Source: Amblyornis subalaris (lineage: Eukaryota; Chordata; Aves; Passeriformes; Ptilonorhynchidae). From it: a stretch of 64,000 bases of DNA. The DNA is taken from positions 8,126,245-8,190,244 of the forward strand of contig JACAXG010000021.1 of NCBI GenBank assembly GCA_018881555.1. Reading direction: 5' to 3'. This document shows positions 48,931-63,900 of this stretch, piece by piece; the stretch's first letter is position 1, and each line of letters starts with the position of its first letter. The position numbers and the translations under genes are program-made. The notes beneath the pieces were generated by a model. That model was not told where the DNA came from and made no database searches. It saw only the letters and a list, made by a program, of their open reading frames with translations.

Positions 48931-51900
48931 CCTATAATATACAGTGGGTGCCATAGCAAACCATAGTGAGAGAGGAAAATATGATTTTATGATGGCTGCT
49001 GTGCTGTCTGATACATTTGCTTGCAAAAAAATCAAGCATGTGCTGAGAAGCTGCCTCTGTTTCTCCTCAACCTTTCTGTGAACATGGCTCCCCTTGTGCT
49101 CCCTGACACTGAGTGCACATGTGCTAGCAGCATCACCAGCAGCTCTGGGCTGGCCCTCTGAGACCAGGGTGGACCTGTTCCCCAGCCTTTGACAGTGCTC
49201 CTCCCTGAGAGAGGCCGCTGGGGGCCATTCACATCCCCCTGACTGTTGGAATTGGCTGCTCTCAAATCTGCCTTTTTTTTTTCATGAGGTGTGACTCATC
49301 AGAGTCATCAAGCAGCAACCTCATAAAAATGGCTTTTCTAGAGCCATGGAAACCACAAGATCCCATTACAAGCCGTTTCATTTTCAGTGACTAATGGAAG
49401 GTCAGCAGTAATGAGACAAGAGGAAATTCTTAACTCTTTCTCAGGTTCCCTTTTTCCTCTTTAGTAAAAACAAAGCCTACTAATAAATGAAATTCAGCTC
49501 AGATGGGTATTCTTTGCATATGCTTCACCAGTGCCTGGCTAGTTGACAGAAGACTGCCAAATGTCTGTTCAAGTTTCTAGGTTTTCCTGCAAAAAGTATT
49601 TGCTACTTGTAAGATGTATTTCAGCTACTTCAAAGGACTCAAAACAGCTGCTTTTTTTTTTTATTCTTTTTCATTTCCATTTGTGATCTTATAGATCATA
49701 TAAGTGAAAGTGGTAAGGAGCAAAGTATCAAGGTTTCAGACTGGATTCATGAGCAGATAAGCAGACCTTCATGACCAGACAATAGAGCAAGCTGGTGAAG
49801 TCAGTGTAGCCAAGTCCTGCCGTTAAAATTGCAGAGCTGGGAATCTGGAAGTCTCACTCATTAATTTAATTGCAGCAAATTAAGAAANGGAGAGGGTAAG
49901 AGTGCAAACAGACACAGAAACACACTTCTGAGCTTAAAAAAAAATTGAGCTGCATGTGCTGTTGNTCCTACTAATGTGATTCAACATAGGCCAGCTTTCA
50001 GACCTATGCAGAGATCTTGTGAAATTAACATGAGCAGTATGCTGAAAAATGTAGAGGCATTGGGCTCATAAGCAAGGGCTGGGAAGTAAGCTCATGGCTG
50101 GCAGGATGGGCAGTGTAGGGCTGTGAAGGGGTGGGCTGTGGAGCATCATATGCACTTTAATTATCAAGTGCTTTTTAATGTCTGTTGGGAGTCTATTCAA
50201 CTTAGAACCATTATATACATGTGCAAGAACCTGTGGTGTAGCCCCTTCATTGTGCTTAATATTGAAGGAGACCTATTGCTGGGATCAGAGACCTATGCAG
50301 CCAAAGCTGCGTTAAGTGACCCTGAAGACAGCACAAGCATGGATGATATAATGCAGAGGCTTGTGAGTCATATTTTTCTCCCTTATTCCCTATCTTGCGT
50401 TCCCCTTTTTTCAGCTCAGTGTAGGCCTCTGGAATAATGGCAGGTGCCTCCTGGACTGGACATCAGTGGCAGCTTTTGCCCCATGCCTGTTGGCTTCTGA
50501 CTGAAATCAATGGCTGTACCTACATTTACACCAACAAAGTCTTTGGTCTTGCTTGGATCTACTTGAGAAATGGCACTTTTTCTTCTCTACTTTGCCACCT
50601 TATGAAATCTCCAAGGGTGTGCCAAACTCACTCATAGTTTACCCCCCACCCACGGCTGAACAGACTTATGGAAGCTCTAAACAGCACAGGTAAGTGGGAT
50701 GATTTTTTTTTTTTTTTGAGTTCTTCATTTGCCTTTGTATAGAAAATTTCTAAAAATGGCTTCTAATTGCAGGTGAGGAGATAACTGTTAAGGACAAATA
50801 AGTGCCTGTGCAGCTCCTCCCAGCCACAGTCTGTGGGAATTTAGGAAGCTGTGTAACCACAGCNATGCTTCTTCCCTAAATCAAGTAAGTGGTACCATTA
50901 TAGGATTAATTTTTTGAAATTTGGCCAAAAACTCTTCTGAAAACTTTCTATACAGAAAGTATGAAGAGTAGCAAGGATTTTAATTTCAAGCCCTGAACTT
51001 TGCATGGCCTGAGGTGGAAGAACCCCATGATTCAGAATGAGACATGTGCTTCCCATTAGCCACCTGGTATGGCACCTGACCTCTGGACCACTTGGACAAG
51101 ACCTTGCCAGACAGTGTTGTCCCAGATCTGAAAACCAGCTCCCCTTCCCAAGCCCAGTGCCATGCCCAGCTGGGGTCACCAAACTGTGAGGTCTTGTGGA
51201 TGTTGTGGAAAAGCTGAGTCACAAACACGATTTCTTGCAGCATCACTTTGTGTGGGTTGCTGCTCAGGGCTATGTAAAAACAAAGGCTATGCCGCCTCCA
51301 AGGACACACATGGTGAAATTCAAGGGCTTATTCTCAGGTGGCTGCATCTTCAAAGAAGCTGACTACATAAAAAGAGCACTGTCAGAACATCTGAGTCCTT
51401 TGGAGGTCCAGCTCAGTCGTGCTGTTTAGTGTCTATGTACCCGTCACTTTGCTTTAGTTTAATCAAGTAAGGAAAGGTGATGAAAACCAAGAAATGAGCT
51501 CAAGTGACCCCATGTGGGATAAATTGAACATACTGATGGACTACAGGCAAGGGCAGGCTTCCCTGACTACAGCAATATACAGCTGATGGATGTGATGAAA
51601 TACACAAATGCCTCTGTCCTATGGATTTTCTGGTGAATGAAAGATGATGAGAAGAGTGGTATTTCAGGTTTCTTATTGTAAAATCTTTCGTAATGCAGAT
51701 GTCTTCTGCNTGGTCTTCAGTACCAGTAAAATAGATATTTCTGAGAATCTTTAGAGAAAAGTATAAGAACATTTCAACATCACAGTGATGACTAACACCA
51801 TTCTCTTCCCTATATGCTGTTATTGATCCTCTTAATGGCCCTCATTTATTGACTTCCTTTTTGCAGTACCAGGGGATAACTGACTCATGAGTCTAGAGGT

Positions 51901-54900
51901 TATATGGCTAAAGATGAATGTAGTTATACTTTCATTGTCTTGTTTCTGTTGTTTTACATCTTACTAACTGGGAATTTCCTACCAGAAAATCATCAAAGGA
52001 AATAATTCTGTCCCACACTGTGGTGGTGAGTCCTGAAGAGAAAGGTGGGTTNCATCATCTTAGCATAGAACTGAAAGACTTCATCTGGGGCTGCCCAAAG
52101 ACATGCCAGGCTGTTCCAGAGGTAGAATTCATTCAAACCCAAGAATAAAAAGGAACATCAAGCCCCTATGAAATGGAGCTTAGGTACTGCAGTCAGCGCT
52201 TTTCTTGGCTTCAGAAGTAACTGCTGACAAAATCAATGTGATGTTCTGTGCAGGCAACTATATATCACAGTATCCATTCAAAGGCATTCAGTGCAAATAC
52301 TGAGCATTTGAAGACTTCATGTAATACAGGTGACACAGAGAGTGTGAATTGGATCTCTTCCTGGGACATTGATTTGGATTGAAACATCAATAAAAGAGAA
52401 ATTGTCTCACAATGATGGAAGAATTTGTGTTGGAACAAAGTGTGTGCGAGTGTGTACATAACACAAAGCAACTGATTGGAGGGTGATCAGACAAAAATAT
52501 TGATGTGACGACCGGGTGAAATTCTACTTTTTTGGCCTTGTCATCTTTCCCAAACTGTTATTTCCTAAAATCCTATCTTGCCTTGACCTTTTCAAAACTG
52601 CCATTAATGTAAAAATGTGGAAAGTTAACTAATTAGGATTCTGAATATCAAATTTTACCTTGGCCTTTCAGGTAGGTCATGCAGTAAAATTGTGCATTAC
52701 TCTAAGGGCTACTGCAATATAATATAACACAAGTCTGGAGTGAATATATAAATCTTTGCAATATGGTATCTCTCAATCTAATGTGCATTGGCACTCATCA
52801 GCTGCTACCTGAAGATATGATTTGATAGGCATTTGCCTAAGATCCTGAGGTTATCCGAGACATAAACACCAGACACGAGTGAACCAAAGCTGTCTTAAGG
52901 TATTCAACAAGCATACCCATTAAAGACTGCAGGTGTGCTCTGTCCATCTGTGCCTTGGCAGAATGTATAACTCAACATCACCTGAAGCTGGCATGGTGTA
53001 AGTGTTCATTGGAAGGACTGGCACATATGAGGTAATTTTGGCTTTCCCTGCAAACACCTGTCATACAACATGCACAATGAACTTGGACAGAGCTTTTTTA
53101 ATCTTGTGGACTGCTNAAGCAGAACAGACATAGAGATGTGCATGAGAAAGATTTTTTTTACTCTAGATGAGACTGTTAGACAGGAAAGAACTTTAGCCTT
53201 TAATGAGAAGGTTTTGGGCTCTGTACTTAAGTGGATCCTGGAAATTAAAAAATCATGCTCTCCACCCCTTTTAAAAAATAATGATAAAAAATAGTCCAGC
53301 TGCAGAAATTTTAGCACTGATTTGGTACTGAGTATTAGCAGCATACTTCTGCACTGAATCCCACTACCTCTGTTGCATTGGACAAACTGGGAGCATACTT
53401 TCTCTTTTTTCATTGAAGGAGCATGGTTTTCTCTCCTGCTTTTGCTTGACTGGCCAACAGCTGAATTCAGAGTGAACAGATCAGCTCAGACATAAGAGGG
53501 ACCTAAAAACCTCAAAATAGAGGTAAGTATCAATGTTCACAGAAGTTGTTTGTAAAAAGTAGCCTGTGAACATTCCCAGTGCTGGTTACTGAAAGCCCTG
53601 TTTTGTGGGCAAGTTCACCATCCCTGTACAGACACTGGTACCATCACTGGTATTTGCAACACACAGACTTGCAGGGCAGATCACCACATTCCCAGTACCA
53701 AGGAAAAGATGATAGCTTTCCTCACCCAGGATGCATATGGCACTGGCTTGGCCCTGCCTAGCACTGCGTGCCCTTGACTGTCATTAACTTCAGAAGAGAC
53801 TGGAGTAACATGTTGGGCCATTTTGGTCTGAACAAGGAGGTTTTTAGAATCCCCACGCGGAAAAGCCAGGAGCAATCTGATGACAGTGTGTGAATCAACA
53901 CCAAAGCAACAGGGTGACAACTTCACACCTGCACAAGGACAGCAGTCCAGTGGTACTACATCACCTGTCAGTCTGCAGTGACCACTTTGGTCTCACAGGA
54001 GAAGTTGTGGTTGTACATATGCACCAAGAGGCATTTTGGCTTCGGTAAAAAAACCTGGGTTTAGTGCTCCTCATTCTGTCGAGCCTGTGGGGCAACACTG
54101 CAGGGGAGCTGTTAGCCCAGGCTCAACTCTAAGAGCCTAAGTCTTNCTCACAAAGTCCAGACAAACAAACTTAGAGACAGCCATTAAATAATGCAACAGC
54201 TTTTCCACTCACACACAGGACATAAATAATGATTTATGTTGCTTTGGTATTGATTTGGACATTGCCATCAGATTGCTCCTGTCTCACCACCATTCATTTC
54301 CATGAAAGCATGAGGGTGCTTCAAGACATACATGGGTACAAGAAGGTGTGTGTGCATGTGTGCCATCCACTGCTCATGTGGTGCACAGCATCCTTTAAAA
54401 GGCAGGTCACACTTCAGAATTAATATTGAAAATCTTTAATAGTAGGAAGTGATTAGAAGCATTATTTTACATAAGTGCAGCTTTATTCGGTAATTCACAT
54501 TACTAAAGGTACTTTCTTTCTTAAGACTCTACTTGCTATACTTTTGATTTTATAGTATCAGGTACAAAAGCAAACTGTCATATTGTTGCATGGCCATATT
54601 CAGTCCCACAGTCTCATTTTTTTGGACCAGTCTGGTCAATTGTTTGCAGTACAAGTCAGGTGAACACGAGTGGATGAAGAAATAGGGGTGGGAAGGAACA
54701 TGCAGGATATCAGCATTCCCTTGTACCATGCTCAGCCCTTGACAGGACTTGGGACGGGCAAGTAAAACTCCAGTAAGAGTGGGTCATTCAGTGTTAATGG
54801 CAGGTGCTTTCATTTTCCAGCCCCAAACTGCACACTGTGTTGTTATTTTTAAGACCCTGGAAGAGATGAATTGGGCCAAAATAATCCAAAACCACACAAT

Positions 54901-57900
54901 GTACTGATCTTTTGTTGAAGCCCTTAGAAGTAGCCCATGTGCCACATAAATTGAAACAAATTAATTTTAGAGCTGGTCTGTCTGCTTTGAGCTTCCTGAC
55001 TTGAGAAGTGAGAAGGATTTTATGATGCCTTTCATGTTGGAGTGCTCTGAGACTTCATTTAGTAATGCTTTTGATAAGGTTTTGATCTTCAAGTGAAAAG
55101 CTCAGTAGAAGGACAAGTGACTGGAAATACTGAAGCACAATCATCCCTCATTTTAATATTCAGTTATATTATATAAATGATGAAAACAGCTGATTTATTC
55201 TCCCTTGTCTGTACCGATATTTGGGTTCAGAGGAGAAGGCTGCAGCCTGACAAGCGATGCAGTGACTGTTTACCACTTGATTTCTTCACAGGGATTGGAT
55301 GTGGCAGCATTTTGTTGTCATTATTGTTGCCTGAACCAGCTAGGAAGTTAAATATTTCATTATGATGATTTTGATACTTGCACTGATCTCCTNTGGATTC
55401 GTAATCAAAGACATCACAAAACAAAACAAACCTCCCCCAAACAATTGTGTGTGTCTAAATCACCTACATATGTTTCTTGTTCCCAGTTATGTATGGGTTT
55501 CTCTTTAATATAACTCTTGACATGACAGAAACTATGCTGGTAACATTGTTGGTATTGTTAGCCTAGAATGTTTTCAATGACACTAAGTTTGTTGGGACAG
55601 AGTGTGAATTAGTTGTCAGTTCTTGAGAAGTTGAAATTTAATTACTGATCAAATGTTTAAAATATGACTTTTATTAGTAATGGGTTTTAATATAAATTCT
55701 TTCTTGTGGCCATTAGGCAAGAAGCCAAAGAACTGGCAGTGCAGCAGCTCTGCTCAGCAGCTGCAGTTTGGAAGTCATCTGCATTCTACTCTGGACTGAA
55801 ATTCTCAAGTTTTTCAGATTTTTATTCCATTTTGGCTGGGATAACTGAAAATAAGTTTAGGCCAACCTGAAATAGATTTCCCCCTCCCCCCTTATNTTTT
55901 TCCAGGCCAGTTATTGAGCCAACAAATCAGTTATTATGCAGCGCTCTCTATTATGCTCCATATAAATCCACAGTTCCTATGAGATTGTTCTCCATCACTT
56001 CACCTTCTTTCAATAGTCATAGAAAAGGGGTCATTGAATCCAAACATTTTTTGTGGATGTCTCTGCAAAATAAAGTGGACTTTTACCTGTGAAACCATAG
56101 AAGATGTGAAAGTAAACCAAACTAGAAATTTTTACTGAGTTCAGATTCAAACTTTTTGTATTTTTACAGATGAACCTATTCTTCCTTCCTGTGCAGAGAT
56201 TATCAGACCATCAATACTGTTCTTCCCTTCTTGTGACTTGCACATGCCTCTCTTGACAAAGTAGTGTGCAAACTGATTATCCACACTCCACTGAAGTACT
56301 GCTAATCCAATAGATAGGTCACTGTTGGGTCAGGGAAAGGAGAGGAGAAAGAGAGATTTACTGTGGGAAGAGACACCAGCATTCTTCAGGAGCTCACTGG
56401 TGATGGAGAGTCAACAGTGGTGATGCTTTCCACTCCATCAGCCCACCAAGGTCAGAACTTTCCTTCTGCAGCTGTGGGGGAAAAAGAAGATAGAAGTTAA
56501 TCCAGGTATCACAATGATAATACAAATTCCCTCAACACTGAGCTATGCATTCAGGATAGACATTCCCAGGATAGCAGACCAAATGGGTCATTTATCTATA
56601 CTAGCAAGGCAGTTCAAAGACTCTTCAGCCTCCTTGTCCAGGACCTTTTGCTTACTCTAAGAGCAAAATGTGAAACCTTCTTGTGCCAGTGGCTGGCAGA
56701 GGAGCCTGACCTATGGCCTCTGTAACCTCCTGGTGGTCAGCTGCTCAGCAGATTCCCAGAAGTAGCTGTCTGAAGGCATGTACCAGAGTGGGTTGACCCT
56801 TTGTGGCAAACAGAGTCTTTTTCAAGAGGGAATTCCTTTCTCTTTTTCCTGGCTAAATGTTCCTCTGTGCTCATTTCTTTACCTCCACTGTCATTGTTTG
56901 GGCTCTGCCTCCAAGTTTATCTCATCTGTTAATGATCGTACCAAGTTTGAAAAGCCCAAAGTGCTTTTCATTATTATTTCTTTTGTTTTCTTCCTGATAC
57001 TCTCTCCAAGTCCAGATCACAGGATCTCCCTGTGTAGCCACATCTCCCTCTGTAGCCTATTGTCTTGCATCCAAACAACTAGTCCCTGTTTTCNGCTCAG
57101 TTGCTGCCTATTTAACTCCTATGTTGCTGGAAATATATCATGGAGCCAGGGAGAATAAAACANTGTTTATTTCTTCATATCATAATCATAGTACTGGCTT
57201 TACAGGTGTTTGTAAAAGGCATTGAATACACATCTGGTCCATTTCTGCAGTGTGTGTGAGCACGTAGCAGAGTGTTATCTTCTGGTAAGCAAAATGTCTT
57301 TCTCCCCTTCTTTTCTACCTGGCTCTCAGTTGGACACAGACGCCCCAGGATCCTTTGTGTTTTCCCACCAGAACATTAGAAAAAGCAGAAACATGCCAAA
57401 TGTGGGTGAATTCTGGGGATATGAAACTCTGCTAGAAGCTTCTATGGAGCTTGTGTGAACTATTAAAGGAGAATTTTGCTTCTGCAGTTTCTTTTTCTCA
57501 CCCACCAAAGATTCATAGTTAGGGTAACTTTTTACATGAGTTTTTACTCTTTAGATGCAAAGGCTATGTCAGTGACAAATATTAGGTCCTTGCTCCAGAG
57601 CACGTGGTTAGAAATTGCTTGCACAAGGATCTTGTAAGCATAAAATCACAAACGACAGCTTCTGCTTTGGAAGCAGTCCAACCGTTTTGCTGCGAAAAAA
57701 AATTTTAAAAAAATTCAGGCAAAAGCATCAGAGTCGATTTAAACCACATGGTTACAGTCTGGCAAAAGAAATAACATGGGAGCAAGAAGGTCTTAGTGCC
57801 AGGCTTCAACATATAGAAGAAATTGGTTACAAGAGTGCTTATTCTGGAGTGCCTGAAAACATCCAACAGTAAGAGTCTACCTAGGACAGAGAGGCAAAAC

Positions 57901-60900
57901 CCCCACTCTTTTGTGGTAGTTTTGTTTCCTGAAGGACAGATCTATTTCCAAATGTGATGAGTTCAAGTAAACTGCTCTTGTGGTATCCAAGATAATACTT
58001 TTATTGGGTGCAAATCAGTCTGGTTGCAGCTACCCAAATTTTCTTTCCTGCATTCATCGCAGCTGGCACTGGTGACACTCTCTGTTAAGGGGGAAGACCC
58101 AGTGGAGCATAGCACGGCATTGCTTGTTTTCCTCACCTTTTAATTTTCCAGGCTGATAAACCTGGTAGACGAGATGCACGCAACAATTGCTATTAAGGTT
58201 TGCAGCTGGAGCAGCTTAGCAACAGAATTCCCCTGCAAACATGAGGACTCAAATCAGTCAGATAATCCCAAGGCAGCCTCTGCATTGGTCTTTGAGGCCG
58301 TATAGGCCCACTTGGGGGAGTGCTCCCCTCTGGTACTGCTGTGTCCTGGGTTGATCCATCTCCAAATGCATGTTTATCAGCACAGCTCTCAGCTGTCAGG
58401 CTCCCAACCAACACCTATGGATCTTGCAGGGACTGATCTCAGGGTACTCTTGATGCACCCAACAGTCTGCACTTCTTCCGTTGTCTTTGTTCTTCCACAT
58501 CAATTTCTTTCTTCTGACCATCCACTTTTCTTGCTACTCTCCAANCTATTGAAGATCTCCATCTCACTTTCCCCTTCGTTCTTCTCTATAACCAGATCCT
58601 GTTTACACTTGCTTTGTTGTCCTACAGAGAAAGGCAACACAGGACAAAAGGCCCATTAAACTGTGAGATTTGCTGTCAAAGTTGTTATCCAGGCTGTGAA
58701 TTCGCCAGGCTTCAGAAGATAATGAAACACTTTGAATATGATGCTTGGATAGATCGGGAGTGAGCAGTTGCTTAATGGAAGATTTTGACTCTATTTCAGG
58801 TAGTTTACTTGGCTCTCAGCTGTCGCTTTTCCATTCCCCAGCAACTCCGACCTCTGACTTCATTCTCAAACTTTCCTGTTTCGCCCATGCTGTTTGCTTG
58901 CTGGGTTGCTTTGGCTGGGGAGAGGACCTGTTTATATTAACACCAGTTGGACAAGTTCGGTTTTTTCCAGGACATTTGCCAGTTGCGACAGAACTCTCTC
59001 AACCCCTGAGTTGAAAATCAAAAGCCCTTCAAAGTCAGTAAACACAGTGGCCTTACCCCACCCTCAGACCCTTTTGCACACATCGCACTTCAGCAAAACA
59101 GTCTCTTGTCAGACCAGTGGTCTAGCCCGCCCATGCTTCTGTTCTGCAAACTCCGCTTGNGGCCTTTTTCCATGCTCAGGGTCACAGCAGACCAAGCTCT
59201 CAAGACCCTCTCCAGCAGAACCCTCCTGTGCTGCTGAATCCACTCACATCCATGAGATGGCAGCTGCTCAGATATTCGAACTTCTGCTTTAACAAAAATT
59301 TCAGGCTGGTTTCTGGTGGGGAGCAAAAGCTCACTAAATCTGTTCGTTTTGGCTCAGCGACCTTTTAAGTGCAGTCTAGAACCTGAAGGAATTCCAGCAT
59401 TTAGGAGTGTATTAAGAAGCAGGAAGAAAATGCAGTTTGAGCCCTGAAAGCAACAGAAAAACAGATCGGACTGTTCTTAAAATTAAAAGACTGACCAAAA
59501 CATCCTGATGAGCCATGAAGGCACTAATGAGTCACAACCCAGGATGGGCTACATAGTAATAGAAAAAAGCTGCTACTTTCAGTTCCCTGCTGGGACCAGA
59601 AAGTTGATTCTTCATTACTGACTTGTTTCTTTTCCCTCTTCAGTGACTTACTAGCTGTAATTTATGATTAAATAATTCCTTTGGGAAATTATTCCTTATG
59701 GGGAAAGAATTATGAAAATCAAAAAAAGACATCCTCCCCGCCTTCCCCATTCATCAAACCAATGAGAATAGCATTCAGAAAATTCTGATATCATGAGACA
59801 GTCTAGCCTTTGCTTCCAGTTTTGTTTGGCTGATAAATCTGAAAATGGATTGAGAAGCATCCTTGAGTTTTTCCCACTGAACATTAACAAAAGAAAGTTG
59901 TTTTACTGGGAAAAACAGCTTACATTTCACAGGTGGCCTCTTGTCTTTGGCAAAAAGGGTTTTGCCACATTTTTTTGAGAAGGCAGCTTGGCATGGTTTA
60001 TGATAAGCAGTTTACCGGGACAGCTCTGGTTTAAATCAAATTCTAGTGAAAATGTCCAGCTTCTGTGACCTGAATTCAGTGCTGTCATGGAGAGATATGC
60101 CTTAGCTGGGGCAAAAGATTGAGATTTTGGAGCAAAATGTGCCAGAAGATGAGGCCATGACAGAGTTCTGGCATCCGTAGTCTTGGTCTTCTACATGTCA
60201 AGAAGTGCTGAGAGGAACTTGTTTGTTCCTAACACTGCTGTGACTGTGTTTGTGGTGGTGTATGTATATGGAAGGCAGAGTTAAAGCTGTAAAGGCGAGG
60301 ACTTTTACCAAAGAGCATTTTGGAAAAACATACAACAGCAACCGTAACCTTGCTGGACCCGGAGCTCCTTGGTAGGTAGGAATGTATTTGTGACTTTGTT
60401 AATATGTTCAGCAATGTGTACCTGCAAGATAAATTAGATGTCTTCCTCCATCATCCAGTGTTATGGGAAGTTGTTTTGCTGATACAGTGCAGAGAATGGA
60501 AACTTGGCTAACTTTGGGTCTGAGGGACCAGACTAGAGTCTGATTAGTGATCCTGCAACTGACATGTTATTGTATGGTATTAGGGAAGATGAATGACGGC
60601 TGTGTTTGGGCAAATTGTTTCCATAATTTAAGAAAGAGAAAATCAACTCATTGCTGATCCAGATTTTGTCATAAGCAATTTGGAAGTTTTCTGCNGGTTC
60701 AGCTGAAAAGCTTTTGGAATCAAGGAGAAAATGCATGTTGATGTGTGTTGGATTTTGGTAAGCATCTGCTTGAAAAAGCAGTTTTTTATGGTCATCCTGG
60801 CCCCGTGGGGTCACCTAATACAACAGTTCACAATTAATTGGCAAGTTTAGGGCAAGTTCAATCACTCTTTTCTAGCTAATTTTTTAAAAAACCAGGTTAC

Positions 60901-63900
60901 AATATAATTACATGCACAGTAATAGTTCAGTCCAAGAGACTTCTTGAAGGCCATTAGGAGACGTATCGTATCCAAATGCTGCCAATGTTAACTAAAATTT
61001 CAGAAGCCTGAGTCAAACTGAGAGACACAATTTTTCCTTTCTTCCTCCTTCTATTTTTCACTCTTTTCCTCATCACTGCAACTAAAAATAATATGCCCTG
61101 CTTGCCTCATTTGCTAACTAAAACATGTATACCTGCTTGTTAAGCTGTAATTTTAGCTTCACTTTGATTGATAGCTTGAGTAGGAAAGGTTTGAATTTTT
61201 GTCTTGTACAGACACATTCAAATTGCTTGGCAAGGCTGTTAAATGCTTTGCTTTTGTAGTCATCGTGCAGACTGGAGCTTCCCCAGCGATCGGAAAAAGT
61301 TTTAATGAATTTAATGAACTTGGGGTTCATTCTCTTTTTCCCCAGTTTTTTAGTTAGGGCTTTAATAAAGCTGTGGCTGTTTTGGAATGGGGAGTACATA
61401 CTTTCTGAGTGAAGTGTAGCCAGAGCTACAGCTGCAGCTTTCTTCCTATATGTGTTGCTCAATAGGCTTGTGGGAACTGATGGAGCAGACTGCTGGGGCT
61501 GCCAGGTGGGATGGCTCCACTGTTGTTACTGGCTTGGGCCCAGTTTAATACCTCGTGTGTAGCTGAATGGAGGAGAGATGTTGAAGAGGTGTTACTAGAA
61601 AAATCTTGCTTTAAAATGAGTCCCCTAAAAAACCATGATTATGTTAATGTTTGTTCTAATTGTACACTCTGGAGCATCATGTTAATAACCAAAGAGGTAG
61701 AGACTTTTTATTTTTAATGGCTTCCTGCTCACTTGTAGCCAGTGGGTCAAGTGCTTTGCCTGTTTGCCAGTCCATAAAGGGTCTGGACACTTTGCCAACC
61801 ACATGCACTACTGTCTGCTGTGGGCTAGTGTACCAGGCATGGAAAGTACTTCTGTGACTTCTAATGAAGCACTAATAGTGCTGTGACAGATGGTGTTTCT
61901 TGTTTGGTAGAAGTGCCAGGAACTGGTTTTTGAAGCAGGGTTTCCTTGAGTCCAGTTAGGCCTGGATAGGTGTGGGGAACTGTTTGGGTTCCTTTCTAAG
62001 AAGACTAGAAAACAGCAGAGAGAGAAGGGGATAAAAGATAAAAGCCAAGTGGTCCAGACTGAGTCTAAAGCCAGTATTCACTTACTGCTGTTTCTNAATA
62101 AATAATGCAGAGCAACACTGGCAGGACAAAAATGGCTTTACTGGGTCAGGGTAATGCCCTGTAGGTGACTGTGGCTGGTAGCGAATGCTTAAAGAAGGTG
62201 CATCTACAGACATCCTTTCAGCAGAGGCTCATACCTAAGCATCTGGACCATTGTGGCCCAGCAAACAATGGATCTGCCATCCATCAATGTTTTTCATTTC
62301 TGGAACACAGTGTAAAGTTCTCACCACCACATTTTGTGAACAATGATGACTAGGATTGATCCCATTCCATTAGTCAGATACAGGAATGATTTGTATATTT
62401 TTATAGTTAATTGTATGAAAAATATTCTTTGGGTTTTTTTTTAGACTTGCAGACAGAAAGTGCTACCAGACACTCAGTGTTTGTTTTACCAGAGGGGTGA
62501 TTTTTTTAAAAATCAGCTTCTCCATTAGAGGCAGACTTCTACCCAGCCCTGCTGAATGAGAGATATCAATCCACTTGAGATAAAATTAGCTGGGAGATTG
62601 TAACCTCTTGTTAGCAATGTGGGTAGTAATATCTTCAGATCTTAAAACCAAACTTGGAAGAGAACATCTGTCCAAGCCTTATACTGTGAAAAACAGTTTT
62701 TAAAATGAAAAAATATCTGAATGACTTTCACTGAACTGATACAGTGGAACAAGAGGGAGCATCTCTGTGTTAGAAAAAGTAATTAGTTTCATCTTTTTTT
62801 CGTGTTTGGTTGGGCTTTGTCCTCTTTGAGTATGCTTCTTTTTTTTTTTCCTTTGAGTACATTTTGTCCTCTCTGGCTAAACAGCTGATGACTCCTTGAG
62901 TGTGTCTTTGAGTGCAACAGTCATGCGAGTAAAGAAATCCTGGTTACAAGTGGGTGAAATCACAAGTCAGTTCATTTCCCTGCCCCCATTTCTTTGTAAA
63001 CAGAAGATAAAGTCACTCCAGAAAATGCAGAGGAGGCTCTGCTATCCATGGCATGTCGTGCCTACAGTTAGCACACATTTTAAATCACAGTTCTAGAGTT
63101 TATTTATACAGCTAAATGTCATATGTTTAAAAATAATGAGTTTATTCAGAAAGAGAAATTCTCCTCAAAGTGATTAATTAATGGAAGGAGACTCATTCCC
63201 AGTGTAACAGCCAGCTAGAATTATTCCAGGCCTTCTCTTGAAGTCAATTACCTGTTGGAAAATCTGCTCAAGCCACCAAATCGGTCCAAGTTCAACAGCT
63301 CGGAATAATAAAGCAATGGTATATAGAAAGAAACAGTAAATTTTTCCTAATTGCTTGTGCATCTCATTGTAACATGTCAGTCACATTCGAGAACAACAAA
63401 CTGTTTTGGGAGTTTAAAGTTAAAAATAACAGGGTTTGGACAAACAGTGGTTTAGATGTTTTTTGTATGGAAAGAGTTCTTTTTTTCCTAATGTGTATGA
63501 ATCTTCCTGAAAAAGCAAGTGACACTGACATTCTTAAAACACGTAGGGCTTAACACTCAGTATCATAGTTGTTGACTCTTCAGAATCTTGCNTCAGATGG
63601 AATTTAACATGAAAGAAAACAGTTGTGCCATAGAGCACTATCACAAAAGTGCAAATGGTACTCTTCAGAATCCTCACCTCAGCTTGCAGGCAGCTGTGCA
63701 GCACAGTCAGGCTCACCTGGATGCTTTGGTCTCCCAAGAAAGCTTCCTTATTGCTCTTTTCCTGGTGTTTCAGCTAATACATTTGTCTAGACCCCAAATG
63801 AGCAGGATCAGATGAATTATAGCCACAGTGAACTGCTTTGCTGGACTGTTACCACAGCTCAGTATCCCTCCCAATTTAGGTTTGCTCTTTGGTCCCAACT

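Noticed and set aside
60252..60280. TGTGGTGGTGTATG motif resembling the 46.8-kb LTR start
   Set aside because: The similarity ends after about 13 bases, and no LTR signals or matching end follow.
61118..61462. 114-codon minus-strand lysine-rich open frame
   Set aside because: No family is recognised, and the lysine content follows from AT-rich sequence. It is not supported as a gene without conservation data.
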